IMG/VR virus record: IMGVR_UViG_3300023235_000989 | Span: 1 to 59,346 of that record | From: a virus | Length of the DNA stretch: 59,346 bases | Strand: one strand, 5' to 3' | Program-made: the position numbers and the translations under genes | Part shown: one piece after another, positions 23,752 through 31,790 of the stretch | Layout: each line of letters starts with the position of its first letter | How positions within the stretch are numbered: position 1 is the first letter of the stretch | Notes under the pieces: model-generated | What the model saw: the letters and a program-made list of their open reading frames with translations, nothing else | Databases searched by the model: none | Told to the model about the DNA's origin: nothing

Positions 23752-24454
23752 ACTTTTTACGCATCTCCACCTTATCTAGCTCAAGCTGTCGAGGCACATT
23801 GATTTGATTCGTTAGCTGATTTTTCCACATACGAATAACAACCGCTACGTCGGATAGGATCACTGGCTCTCCACCGCTCCTAAATAAATCAATCCACATC
23901 GAACAGTCCATTGCGTAAAAAACGTTCGGGTCACATCTTAGTTTTAACGACCTTTCAAAAATCACGACTGACGGACATCCAATAGAATTAACGCCCTCAA
24001 CCATACTCTTCTCACCTCTCCAGACTGGAGTATGTAGTCGATCTAGATATGTTTCATAGTCATCTGTATGCAAGCATGCCGCCGCGAGCCACTTCTTGCC
24101 TGACGATTGCAATAACGGAATAGCATCACGTAAAGCATTCTCGTGGTAAAAGAAATCATCCTGATTCAAAACCTGAATATACTCACCTGTTGCATGAGCG
24201 AGTGCATTATTAGTGTTATGAGCTGAGATACCACTGTCGTCTTTGAAGTCTAGATACCTGAGTTGAACCTTTGCATCTAGAAACTTAAGGATAGCGCGCT
24301 CTTTCTTCTCTGTGGCGTCCTGGTCACTGATGACTAGCTCAATGTTGGGATAGACCTGTTCCTTCACAGACATGATCAGTCGTGTCAAGATCCTTTCCTG
24401 CTCACCGTTCGCGTGATACGTGGGCACACATATAGAGACTAGTGGTTGACTCAT
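23738..24454 (-). CDS. glycosyltransferase family 2 (GT-A fold)
   Basis: 238 residues with a textbook GT2 N-terminus: LVSICVPTYHANGEQERILTRLIMSV, YPNIELVISDQDATEK, NTNNALAHATGEYIQVLNQDDFFY (DxD-equivalent QDD). The later acceptor-side region is GCPSVVIFERSL and YAMDCSMWIDLFRSGGEP. Soluble. The ATG at 24454 overlaps the stop of the upstream HTH element (ATGA), whose TGGAGTCA supplies the ribosome-binding site. Confidence 0.8.
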   Translation of the reverse strand: MSQPLVSICVPTYHANGEQERILTRLIMSVKEQVYPNIELVISDQDATEKKERAILKFLDAKVQLRYLDFKDDSGISAHNTNNALAHATGEYIQVLNQDDFFYHENALRDAIPLLQSSGKKWLAAACLHTDDYETYLDRLHTPVWRGEKSMVEGVNSIGCPSVVIFERSLKLRCDPNVFYAMDCSMWIDLFRSGGEPVILSDVAVVIRMWKNQLTNQINVPRQLELDKVEMRKKYGYS

Positions 24455-24765
24455 AGGTGACTCCATCTATATCCATACTTGATGTTTTTAATACAAGATA
24501 CAGACACGCCAAACGTAGTTGCTATATTCTTAACAGTCGTATTCTTAAGCATTAGCTTGATATGCAATACATCTTGTTCTATCAACTTAGATCTACCATT
24601 TCTAGAACCTAGATTGGGCTCTTTTGAATTGCTTTGTCTAAGTCGTTCAATCTCATTACTAACCAAAATATGTGACCAACTTTTACCAGACATAATCGCC
24701 TTAATTTGAGTTCGTGATAGGTTATATTTCTGACTTGATAGACGCCATTCTTCATAGTAAATCAT
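24451..24765 (-). CDS. tandem HTH protein, probably decayed homing-endonuclease tail
   Basis: 104 residues with two copies of the same C-terminal module: an HTH ending NLSRTQIKAIMSGKSWSHI (residues about 16-33) and another ending GVSVSCIKNIKYGYRWSHL at the C-terminus. No GIY-YIG, HNH or other catalytic residues are present. It resembles the DNA-binding tails of the homing enzymes in this window and overlaps both neighbours. It might be a relic or a domesticated DNA-binding protein. Confidence 0.55.
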   Translation of the reverse strand: MIYYEEWRLSSQKYNLSRTQIKAIMSGKSWSHILVSNEIERLRQSNSKEPNLGSRNGRSKLIEQDVLHIKLMLKNTTVKNIATTFGVSVSCIKNIKYGYRWSHL

Positions 24766-25648
24766 TTGTCTTGGCGAAGGCTATAATAGATTCTGCCCTA
24801 TTGCGGTAGGTGTGATGTTGATACATATATTGTTGAATACGTTCTCCATACCCTTCTAGGGTAGGTAGTTTTTCGCTCCACTCAAACATCCATTTTTGAA
24901 TATCATCTGCGCCATCAAACACAAAAATACACTCATGTAATTCTTGTGGCAAAAACTCTACGAAGTCTTCATATGAAGAACGATCCATTAGTAGTGTTGT
25001 GCCACAGCCAGTGCTTTCAAGTGGCCGTCCCGGCACAAGCCCCTTACATGCATCCTGATTAATGTGGACCATAGTGTAGAGTTGATTAGTTGCATTAATT
25101 AGTGCCTCGCCAAATACGCCCTGAACGCAGCGAACACTCTGTAATAACTGCTCTCTTTCTGGAGTCATACTACCAACGAAGCCAAGAATGTCTGTCTTAA
25201 GGATCTCTGGCTTACGTCTATGGATAGTAGGTGAGCACGCATAAGGCAGCAGTAGAGATGGCTTGCCGAACTTCTTAGCGAAGTCATCAACGAAGAATCG
25301 ATTACCTACTAGGTAACCATCGTAGGCGATCTTGCCAGCCCGTGCAAACGACACGTCCGGGTGATAGCTAACATCAAAGTCCCAGTAGAGTCGCGGCACA
25401 TCCTTAAGTCTATAGTAGTTGAATAGCGATTCATACCCCCACATACCGTCGTTCATTTCGGTGACTACTACTAGGTCGAAGTCTGCTCCTTGGACTCCTT
25501 TGACACCTAGAAAGTTATTAGGCTCTCCATAGAAACAACCGTAGAACACACACTCGTGCCCCGCTTGACGGAAACCCTCCGCAAGCTGCTGCCCCGTGCA
25601 GCGATCAGGCTGGGTGGGGATACATCTCCCCGTGACTAATACTTTCAT
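24752..25648 (-). CDS. glycosyltransferase, CgeB-like / group 1
   Basis: 298 residues. The N-terminus KVLVTGRCIPTQPDRCTGQQLAEGF is followed by FDLVVVTEMNDGMWGYES, DILGFVGSMTPEREQLLQSV and VHINQDACKGLVPGRPLESTGCGTTLLMDRS. That last motif (GRPLESTGCG) is the equivalent of the GRDFELMGCG site of the gene at 19960, so the two are related GT-B enzymes. The C-terminus ends in a helix with HHTYRNRAESIIAFA. Start is the ATG at 25648 after GGTGGGTG. Confidence 0.7.
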   Translation of the reverse strand: MKVLVTGRCIPTQPDRCTGQQLAEGFRQAGHECVFYGCFYGEPNNFLGVKGVQGADFDLVVVTEMNDGMWGYESLFNYYRLKDVPRLYWDFDVSYHPDVSFARAGKIAYDGYLVGNRFFVDDFAKKFGKPSLLLPYACSPTIHRRKPEILKTDILGFVGSMTPEREQLLQSVRCVQGVFGEALINATNQLYTMVHINQDACKGLVPGRPLESTGCGTTLLMDRSSYEDFVEFLPQELHECIFVFDGADDIQKWMFEWSEKLPTLEGYGERIQQYMYQHHTYRNRAESIIAFAKTNDLL

Positions 25649-25681
25649 GACACCCACCTACAGTTCCGTTCCTTGTCACAC

Positions 25682-26215
25682 TCAGACATGTTTCATCTCC
25701 GCGTTATTGATGGCGTGTTGAAGAATGCTATCGAAGTTCTTCTCTGTTTCGAGATCTCCGACATTGATTACTGGAATATTGTTTGCAGTTGCGATTTTGA
25801 TAGCCAGTCCAGTTCCCCCGGTTACCTCACCATATGGTGTCCAACATACAATTAGATCTGAAGGAGACTTTAGATTCTCACCCAGAATTTGATAGACGTT
25901 GCGCGACTTGATAAGCTTCACTCCATCACTGAGGTCTTTAGCATACTTCTCGTGCTTGTATACAATCTTGAGGACTTCATCCCTCAATTGCTGGGTCCTG
26001 GGGACACCTAGAACCTCCTTGTCTTTATTAAAGGTCGACCATGGCATGTAGACGATACAGCTACTTGTAGCGCCCTTCTCGAAGGCGTAGTCCGCACCAT
26101 CAGCATGACCAGAACGAACCCACCAACCGCGAGTGCGGGCTTCTCTACCAAGCTCTGTGAACAACTCACAGATATGATCTGGGGTTGCTCGTGCTCCAAT
26201 TCCAGTAATAATCAT
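25682..26215 (-). CDS. SLOG-superfamily nucleotide-binding protein
   Basis: 177 residues starting [22 protein letters not shown], then GWWVRSGHADGADYAFEKGA and IVYMPWSTFNKD, with a closing LIVCWTPYGEVTGGTGLAIKIA. The GIGAR.TP and SG.ADGAD elements are the ligand-binding loops of SLOG/DprA-LOG-like Rossmannoid proteins common in phages. Some relatives cleave nucleoside monophosphates to free base; others only bind nucleotides. The ATG overlaps the IMP dehydrogenase stop (ATGA), suggesting purine-linked chemistry, but this is inference. Confidence 0.7.
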   Translation of the reverse strand: MIITGIGARATPDHICELFTELGREARTRGWWVRSGHADGADYAFEKGATSSCIVYMPWSTFNKDKEVLGVPRTQQLRDEVLKIVYKHEKYAKDLSDGVKLIKSRNVYQILGENLKSPSDLIVCWTPYGEVTGGTGLAIKIATANNIPVINVGDLETEKNFDSILQHAINNAEMKHV

Positions 26216-27270
26216 GATGTGTGACGTGGGTGACTTTCCCTAAGGGTGTTGTTTGTGACTACCACAAACTCAGCGGCGTCGCGTAGTTCAGTAATATTGC
26301 GAGCACCGCTATAGCTAAGCCCGCTACGAATACCAGCCTCAAGATCGCGAAGAGTATCCCCAACAGGACCACGATAGGGAACACGAGTAGCAATACCTTC
26401 GACCCTGGGATACCGCCCTGGCCTTTTTTCTGTTTGAACTTCACGAGACGCCATTCCCCTAAACATTTTGTATGAAGTGCCATCCTCTATGATGCGACTA
26501 CCTGGGGTTTCTTCCGTCCCAGCCAATAGCGAACCTAGCATAACCGCATCAGCACCAGCGGCAAGAGCCTTTACGATGTCGCCAGAGTAACGGATACCAC
26601 CATCTGCAATGATCGAAGTGTAGTGTCCGTTGGCATCGCGATACCCATTCAATCTTAGCTCTTGCTCTACGTTAAGGATAGCGCTAAACTGAGGGTAGCC
26701 ATGACCACTTACTATTCGTGTTGTGCATACCGACCCAGGACCGATACCCACTTTGACGATAGTTGCGCCAGCCTCTACTAGTCGACATGCCGCCTTGCCA
26801 GTCGCTACATTACCAGCAATGATATCAACCGTGTCGCGTAGAACGGTATTCATATCACGAATAACCTCTATCACCCTTTGATGATCTCCATGAGCAACGT
26901 CAACGCATATGCCATCTAAGCCATACTCATCAGCCATAAAACGAACGTCTTTTGGTTTTGTATCCAAACCAACCGAGATGATTCTTGGCTCCACACCCCC
27001 AGAGCGCATGTCCTGTAGCCAGAAATATTGCCTCTCTAAATCCGCAAACCTATGTAAGACCCCCGCTCCACCGTTATTGGCCATTTCGATAGCCATAGAC
27101 GCTTCAGTTACCGTATCCATATTGGAAGACAAGATTGGCAGCTTTAGATAGAGTCCACGACCTAGCTTAACGCTAAGGTCTACGTCCTGTCTAGATACAA
27201 TCTTGGAATGCTGAGGCACCATCAAGACATCATCGAAGCTGTATGCTGGTCTATCGTTAATTCTTGTCAA
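26212..27270 (-). CDS. IMP dehydrogenase / GMP reductase family, CBS-less, IMPDH-like
   Basis: About 352 residues, a TIM barrel with [28 protein letters not shown], the catalytic loop [11 protein letters not shown] (C182), [27 protein letters not shown] and the C-terminal flap with [17 protein letters not shown]. The Arg-Tyr of the flap is an IMPDH feature (Arg is the IMPDH base). The CBS pair normally inserted after the second strand is absent, as in GMP reductase. I choose the TTG at 27270 after GGGAGAAAGACC; an ATG at 27306 is possible but lacks a ribosome-binding site. It would supply XMP/GMP for GTP and GDP-sugars. Confidence 0.82.
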   Translation of the reverse strand: MTRINDRPAYSFDDVLMVPQHSKIVSRQDVDLSVKLGRGLYLKLPILSSNMDTVTEASMAIEMANNGGAGVLHRFADLERQYFWLQDMRSGGVEPRIISVGLDTKPKDVRFMADEYGLDGICVDVAHGDHQRVIEVIRDMNTVLRDTVDIIAGNVATGKAACRLVEAGATIVKVGIGPGSVCTTRIVSGHGYPQFSAILNVEQELRLNGYRDANGHYTSIIADGGIRYSGDIVKALAAGADAVMLGSLLAGTEETPGSRIIEDGTSYKMFRGMASREVQTEKRPGRYPRVEGIATRVPYRGPVGDTLRDLEAGIRSGLSYSGARNITELRDAAEFVVVTNNTLRESHPRHTS

Positions 27271-27694
27271 GGTCTTTCTCCCAAGGAAACTGCAACCACC
27301 GATCATCATCAATAGCGAATGCGTAAAAGTCCGCAGTGAACTTGGCACCAATACGATGATATAGCGTCGCAGTCCTTGCCATAGGGAACAACTGCTTGAG
27401 AACCCTGAAGGTATCTCCGCTGTCACAGATTTCGTCTACGATTACAAGCTTGTGCAGCTCACTAGGTAAGACGTGGTAGATATCAGGAACGAGCCTTACC
27501 CTAACACCTTGATCTTCTAGATGATGAGCAATCGTTACTGCTGGAACCATTCCGCCGCGTGGAATTCCATATAGGACAACGTCGTTACCGACCTTCTCTT
27601 GGATCCACTTAGAGATATAGACAGAGCCAAGCTTAACTGACTCCCATGCTACGATATCAATCGGCTGGTCTTTCTTGATTACGTTACTTGGCAT
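27257..27694 (-). CDS. phosphoribosyltransferase, xanthine-guanine (Gpt) type
   Basis: 145 residues with the PRPP loop in KLVIVDEICDSGDTF, an N-terminal VLYGIPRGGMVPAVTIAHHL and a C-terminal DDRWLQFPWEKD, which resembles the W..FPWE end of Gpt. It would condense xanthine or guanine with PRPP to give XMP or GMP. It is directly upstream of, and overlaps, the IMP dehydrogenase gene (14 bases). The short length is similar to Gpt (about 152). Confidence 0.8.
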   Translation of the reverse strand: MPSNVIKKDQPIDIVAWESVKLGSVYISKWIQEKVGNDVVLYGIPRGGMVPAVTIAHHLEDQGVRVRLVPDIYHVLPSELHKLVIVDEICDSGDTFRVLKQLFPMARTATLYHRIGAKFTADFYAFAIDDDRWLQFPWEKDLDKN

Positions 27695-28392
27695 TACTTG
27701 AGTATTGCATGATGTTCGGGATGAAGTCTCTCTTCGTTCGGACCAATGATGGAACCTATGAAGTTGTCCGCATCTCTAGGTATCGGGAATCTATGACACC
27801 CCGGATGGATATCACTAGCTGCATGCACCTTATGGGCTATTAGCGGAAATACGTGCTGCTTGAGAAAATCTTGATCGCACTGCCAAGCATCTGGATACTG
27901 TAAGCAAAACTGCTTGATTAGCTCACTCATCTGCGGGCAGGCATACTTCTTCATTCCAAACATACCACCCATCAAGGCGTAAGACGGATTGAAGTGATGA
28001 GGGTGGTCTCCCATTGAATGAACCAACTTAGGTCCATCTAGCCACTCTTGAACTGCCTTCGCCTCACGTTCACTCAGTCGTGAGTCACAGTCACGAGAGA
28101 TAAAAACATCTACGTCATCCTCACTGGCTGGTAGGAATCGAGCAAACATACCCTTCCATCCCCTCATGCCCCCTGGCATATCTACTAGTTCGGTTCCGTT
28201 ACCAGCCTGAGCTAACATCATTTGATATTGAAGTGGAACCGTATTACGGTCAACATAGAAGCGACAAGTCCAATCAGGGTAAAGCTTCTGTGCTAGTATA
28301 ACATTACGGCACGCCCCGACTGTATATTTTTCTTCACTTCCCCAAAGTGAGAATGTGATTAGTTTCTTAGTCATTGTCATTCTATTAGACAT
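27694..28392 (-). CDS. putative glycosyltransferase (GT-A-like), start uncertain
   Basis: The core reads LITFSLWGSEEKYTVGACRNVILAQKLYPDWTCRFYVDR, then RGWKGMFARFLPASEDDVDVFISRDCDSRLSEREAKAVQEWL, where RDCDSRL is a DxD-like metal site. This is a pattern I have seen in phage- and virus-encoded glycosyltransferase-like proteins. Starts at 28392, 28380 and 28374 are all possible; none has a clear ribosome-binding site. It abuts the Gpt-like gene as TAATG. Confidence 0.55.
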   Translation of the reverse strand: MSNRMTMTKKLITFSLWGSEEKYTVGACRNVILAQKLYPDWTCRFYVDRNTVPLQYQMMLAQAGNGTELVDMPGGMRGWKGMFARFLPASEDDVDVFISRDCDSRLSEREAKAVQEWLDGPKLVHSMGDHPHHFNPSYALMGGMFGMKKYACPQMSELIKQFCLQYPDAWQCDQDFLKQHVFPLIAHKVHAASDIHPGCHRFPIPRDADNFIGSIIGPNEERLHPEHHAILK

Positions 28393-28408
28393 GTTAAAAA
28401 CCAGGGCT

Positions 28409-29224
28409 TTATGCAAATTCTTTAAGGAAATCTTTGTAGCGTTTGTAGTAGTCAGGAGACTTAAACTTCGTTTCCGTCTCTAATCCGACAGCAGATGGAC
28501 CACCGGGGTAGAACGACTGCATGGCACGCATAGCTTCGAAGTTACTACGCTCTTTGTCGGACTGCTCTAGTGAGTCCTTTCTCTGATTGTAGATACTGAA
28601 GCACGATGGGATGTCTACGCCTTTAGCACCTAGAGACATAAAGTAGAGGACGAGCCAGTAGTCGAAAGCCGACCGATACTCGTTGCCAGCCTTAATCATC
28701 AGATCCCAATCAGCCACGTCGCGCAGTTTATTATCCCAGTGAACATGCACGCCACAGCGGAAGAACTGTTGTAGGTCGAGTTCTGTATACTTCGGCGGGA
28801 TGCCCTTAGCCGTGACGATGTCGTCGACCCGCGTTTCATAACCGCCGTAGTAGAAGTGGAGCTTCTCCCAACGTAGCATGGCAGCCTGTCGATTAGCCTT
28901 GTCAGCCGCGCTTAGAACCTGCACGCCGCGCCAGGGGTAGGACCTGTCATCGCTGTTGGTGTTGCACACTATGCCACCCTTCGCTACATGCCAGCCCTCT
29001 AGCCATGACACGCCATACGGTGTTCGCTTAGTCTGCTCTAAGAGTTTGATTCTCGGGTCACGCTTCTGCCACTTCTTGATGATCTCTACGCTTCTGTCGG
29101 TTGACTCACTATCTACAATGATATGTTCGTAGTTAGGGTTACTCTGCTGGCTAAGGTTCTCGATGAGTCCATCTAGAAACTCTTCCGAGTTAAAACAGCT
29201 AGTAATAAAGGATATGTCAACCAT
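28409..29224 (-). CDS. glycosyltransferase family 2
   Basis: About 271 residues starting VDISFITSCFNSEEFLDGLIENL, then HIIVDSESTDRSVEIIKKWQKRDPRIKLLEQ and GGIVCNTNSDDRSYPWRG, giving the GT2 nucleotide loop and a DD metal site (NSDD). The later DWDLMIKAGNEYRSAFDYWLVLYF is the acceptor-side helix with the usual E/D-W. The start at 29224 lies one base after the upstream stop; 24 upstream codons in frame have no family sequence. Confidence 0.8.
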   Translation of the reverse strand: MVDISFITSCFNSEEFLDGLIENLSQQSNPNYEHIIVDSESTDRSVEIIKKWQKRDPRIKLLEQTKRTPYGVSWLEGWHVAKGGIVCNTNSDDRSYPWRGVQVLSAADKANRQAAMLRWEKLHFYYGGYETRVDDIVTAKGIPPKYTELDLQQFFRCGVHVHWDNKLRDVADWDLMIKAGNEYRSAFDYWLVLYFMSLGAKGVDIPSCFSIYNQRKDSLEQSDKERSNFEAMRAMQSFYPGGPSAVGLETETKFKSPDYYKRYKDFLKEFA

Positions 29225-29225
29225 C

Positions 29226-29474
29226 TTAAGTCTTGATGTCAAAGACATACACCACACCATGGATGTCATGTGGGTGACGCTTAACATCAGACACACGAGG
29301 ATCGTTACCGACCTTGACGATCGTCTCTAGAAAGCGAGTCTTCTTCACTTCCGTCTTTAGATCATCGGGCGATGGCCAGACTGAAAGCCTCGCCTCGCCA
29401 GCGGTAATCGCACTACTAACCCAAGGATGCTTACGCGGCTTCTCTGGAAGCTTTGCTAGTGGTTGCTTCGTCAT
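29226..29474 (-). CDS. hypothetical small protein, 82 aa
   Basis: A basic, Pro-rich N-terminus (LAKLPEKPRKHPW) followed by charged helix and a strand end (HGVVYVFDIKT). No recognised family. It shares its start A with the stop of the glycosyltransferase gene upstream (TAATG-type junction) and is followed immediately by a GT2 gene. Confidence 0.45.
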   Translation of the reverse strand: MTKQPLAKLPEKPRKHPWVSSAITAGEARLSVWPSPDDLKTEVKKTRFLETIVKVGNDPRVSDVKRHPHDIHGVVYVFDIKT

Positions 29475-30517
29475 TACGCATCCACCAAGTTAAAGAGCTT
29501 GTCGTATCCTTGCTTGCCCTCTTCGGCAAAGATCCAAATCAAGGGGACATGAGTTAGGCAATATGGTGCCGCCAACTCGTGATTCATAATCTCTTCCTGT
29601 GCGTCTAGGAATGCATCCTTACGTTGCACAATCGGATGATTAGCCATGGCTGGAGGATGAATACCATCAAAGAACAGGACCGTATCCATATCTTCTGACT
29701 GAGCTAGATACTCATCAGTCTGACCGCCACGAGCATAGGCTCCTACGTCACCGTGTTTGTCCTTGCCAAGCTCCTCATCATAGAACGCCTTCTTCTCCGC
29801 GATCTCCTTATCATTATCCTTGCAGTAAGAGTAATGGTAAACTGCGAACTCAGGAAGAACGAAACGACGACTCAGATAACGAGGGTCGAAGTATGTGCAA
29901 ATCCCATCCTTGTCACGAGCAACGGGATGATTCTGATAGTTCAGTCCAGGCTGAAAGCGAATGAACCTCTGGTGTTGCTGACCCCAATCCCCACTAGGCT
30001 TACGCACATGATAGGCATCGCGCCAAAAGTGATAGAAGCCAGCGGGAACAAACTCTGTAGCCCACGGCTCCAGGCTGATGGCTTCACGAAGCTTGTCGGC
30101 AACGTCCGGCATGATAAACTCGTCAGCGTCAGTGATCAGCATCCAATCGCCCTGCTGCATGTATTGGAAGAAGCTGTTCTTTAGTTCTTCTAGGTCAGCC
30201 CATGGACGATCAATCTGCACAAAGATAATCTTCTTGTCTGGGTCCTTGTTTGCCTTCACGTCCTTGATGATCTCGACCGTGCGATCTAGCGAGTGACCAT
30301 CGGGAGTAGCCTGACCGGCAGCCGCCTTACTTTGGACTGCGCCTTCGATAACGATGATGCGATCTACCTTATCGTAGAGCTGAAGCATACACGCCTCGAC
30401 GAGCTTCTCTTCATTACAGACTTGAATGCACTGCACAATCTGAGGCTTTGCGTCAAGCGCATCAACAGTGACAGAGATCTGATTGGGAAGATTGTTATTG
30501 AATGGGTTATTAGACAT
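29474..30517 (-). CDS. glycosyltransferase-like (GT2/GT17-like), 347 aa
   Basis: Residues about 25-130 read QIVQCIQVCNEEKLVEACMLQLYDKVDRIIVIEGA, ...HSLDRTVEIIKD, and GDWMLITDADEFIMPDVADKL, where DADEF is the DxD metal site. The rest includes HFWRDAYHVRK and QHQRFIRFQPGLNYQNHP. This is a GT-A catalytic domain without membrane anchor. The ATG at 30517 follows AAGGAG with seven-base spacing. It overlaps the upstream GT4 gene by eight bases. Confidence 0.7.
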   Translation of the reverse strand: MSNNPFNNNLPNQISVTVDALDAKPQIVQCIQVCNEEKLVEACMLQLYDKVDRIIVIEGAVQSKAAAGQATPDGHSLDRTVEIIKDVKANKDPDKKIIFVQIDRPWADLEELKNSFFQYMQQGDWMLITDADEFIMPDVADKLREAISLEPWATEFVPAGFYHFWRDAYHVRKPSGDWGQQHQRFIRFQPGLNYQNHPVARDKDGICTYFDPRYLSRRFVLPEFAVYHYSYCKDNDKEIAEKKAFYDEELGKDKHGDVGAYARGGQTDEYLAQSEDMDTVLFFDGIHPPAMANHPIVQRKDAFLDAQEEIMNHELAAPYCLTHVPLIWIFAEEGKQGYDKLFNLVDA

Positions 30518-31706
30518 TGCTAGTCTCCTTAGTCTTGCTAGCTGCAATCTCTTCAATCACAGCAAGCATTTTTGGTCCAACTACCGAGTGGTCGAACTCT
30601 GTCATGTTTGGAGCTTCAAGTGTTTGAGCCTCCTTGGCGATCTTCATTTGAACCATCATCGAAGAGACAGATGGTTCTGCGATCATGTCAAAGCTCGTGT
30701 AAAGCTCTGGGTCAGCATGTTGTTGGCTGACTAGGGGCTCCATCGAGAAGGCTATAGGATACACGTTGTCTCGTGTGCGCTCCACCTTGTATGTTGAGTG
30801 TCCATCGGGATATTCTGCTGTTTGAGCAAACTCACCCATACCACCCCAGAGGGTAGTGATCAACTTATTGCCATGGGTTAGTGCGTCGAATGCTGGAATA
30901 CACCAACCCTCACCACGCGAACTACACACGTAAGCGTCACCAGTCTTGTGGATCTTTCGGATCTGATGATCAGTTAGCGTCTTTGTTACCAGCATCACTG
31001 GAGGAAAACCATCTGCGGGAAGTCGCATACCCTGCTTTACATTATCAATGTAAGCCTTTAGCTTCTGCTGTTCCTGCGAGCGTCCCTGCATGTTCACATA
31101 GGTCTTTAATAGTAGCACGACCTCATCTTGTTTGCCATGGAATGCACCAAAATAGGCACGTAGCAAACTATCGATACCCTTCTTCTGGGAGAATTGACTG
31201 ATATTGTAGAATACAAATCGGTCCTTCAAGAAGTTAGGATCACTAGGTGACACGATTTCCTCAACGTCATCTAGAGAATAAGAGGGGATGTCGAAGGTGT
31301 GCGGCACCTTGTGGATTGGCACAGTGACACCGGAGTCCTTAAACGCCTTGACACTAGCATCGCAGAAGGTCATCACTGAGTCGAACTGGTTAAGCTTGTC
31401 CGCCCAGTAGCTAGGGATCCTTGTAGTCTCCCAAGCGACGATAGCGATGTTGACCTTGCCGGATGCTGGACGACATTCATTGGGTGTTGTATGCTGAATA
31501 ACAACATCAACATCATTTAAGCTTCCCTTGAATAGCTCTCGCTCTCGCTCTGTTGGTTTATATGAAGAGCCCGGATCTGCTTGATCGTATCTAACCGGAC
31601 GGGTTACGATATTAGCACCAGCCTCATCCAACGCCCTGACATATGCACGACTAGCTGTTGCGTATCCGCTAAAATCTCGCAGGGGTGCGATATAAAGAAT
31701 TTTCAT
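30510..31706 (-). CDS. glycosyltransferase family 4 (GT-B)
   Basis: 398 residues: KILYIAPLRDFSGYATASRAYVRALDEAGA (N-terminal GT-B start), VNIAIVAWETTRIPSYWADKLNQFD, RFVFYNISQFSQKKGIDSLLRAYFGAF, and AYVCSSRGEGWCIPAFDALTHGNKLITT, with E-G-W...D replacing the usual E-x7-E. Retaining GT4 enzymes build many surface glycans. The ATG overlaps the TGA of the homing-endonuclease scar upstream (ATGA), whose TGGAGTCA gives the ribosome-binding site. Confidence 0.8.
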   Translation of the reverse strand: MKILYIAPLRDFSGYATASRAYVRALDEAGANIVTRPVRYDQADPGSSYKPTERERELFKGSLNDVDVVIQHTTPNECRPASGKVNIAIVAWETTRIPSYWADKLNQFDSVMTFCDASVKAFKDSGVTVPIHKVPHTFDIPSYSLDDVEEIVSPSDPNFLKDRFVFYNISQFSQKKGIDSLLRAYFGAFHGKQDEVVLLLKTYVNMQGRSQEQQKLKAYIDNVKQGMRLPADGFPPVMLVTKTLTDHQIRKIHKTGDAYVCSSRGEGWCIPAFDALTHGNKLITTLWGGMGEFAQTAEYPDGHSTYKVERTRDNVYPIAFSMEPLVSQQHADPELYTSFDMIAEPSVSSMMVQMKIAKEAQTLEAPNMTEFDHSVVGPKMLAVIEEIAASKTKETSNV

Positions 31707-31790
31707 ACATGACTCCAGATTTTTCTATTATTGATAGCGCTTACTGTAGTTTGCGCTATGTCGAATTTGATATACACCATTCTTCATCAT
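31703..31790 (-). pseudogene. scar of a homing endonuclease (GIY-YIG start fused to HTH tail)
   Basis: Two reading frames meet here. From 31790 the frame reads MMKNGVYQI, the start of the GIY-YIG gene family seen at 19208 (MKTGVYQI). The other frame ends the element with FDIAQTTVSAINNRKIWSHV, the same HTH tail as FDVSQSSISDIKTGRTWRH. The whole catalytic middle is gone, with the junction near the shared TATATCAAATT. The tail codons TGGAGTCA remain as the ribosome-binding site of the gene at 31706. A 25-codon peptide (31703-31780) may still be made. Confidence 0.75.

Noticed and set aside
26212-27426. 404-codon version of the IMP dehydrogenase
   Set aside because: The upstream part overlaps the Gpt-like gene in another frame and lacks family sequence.
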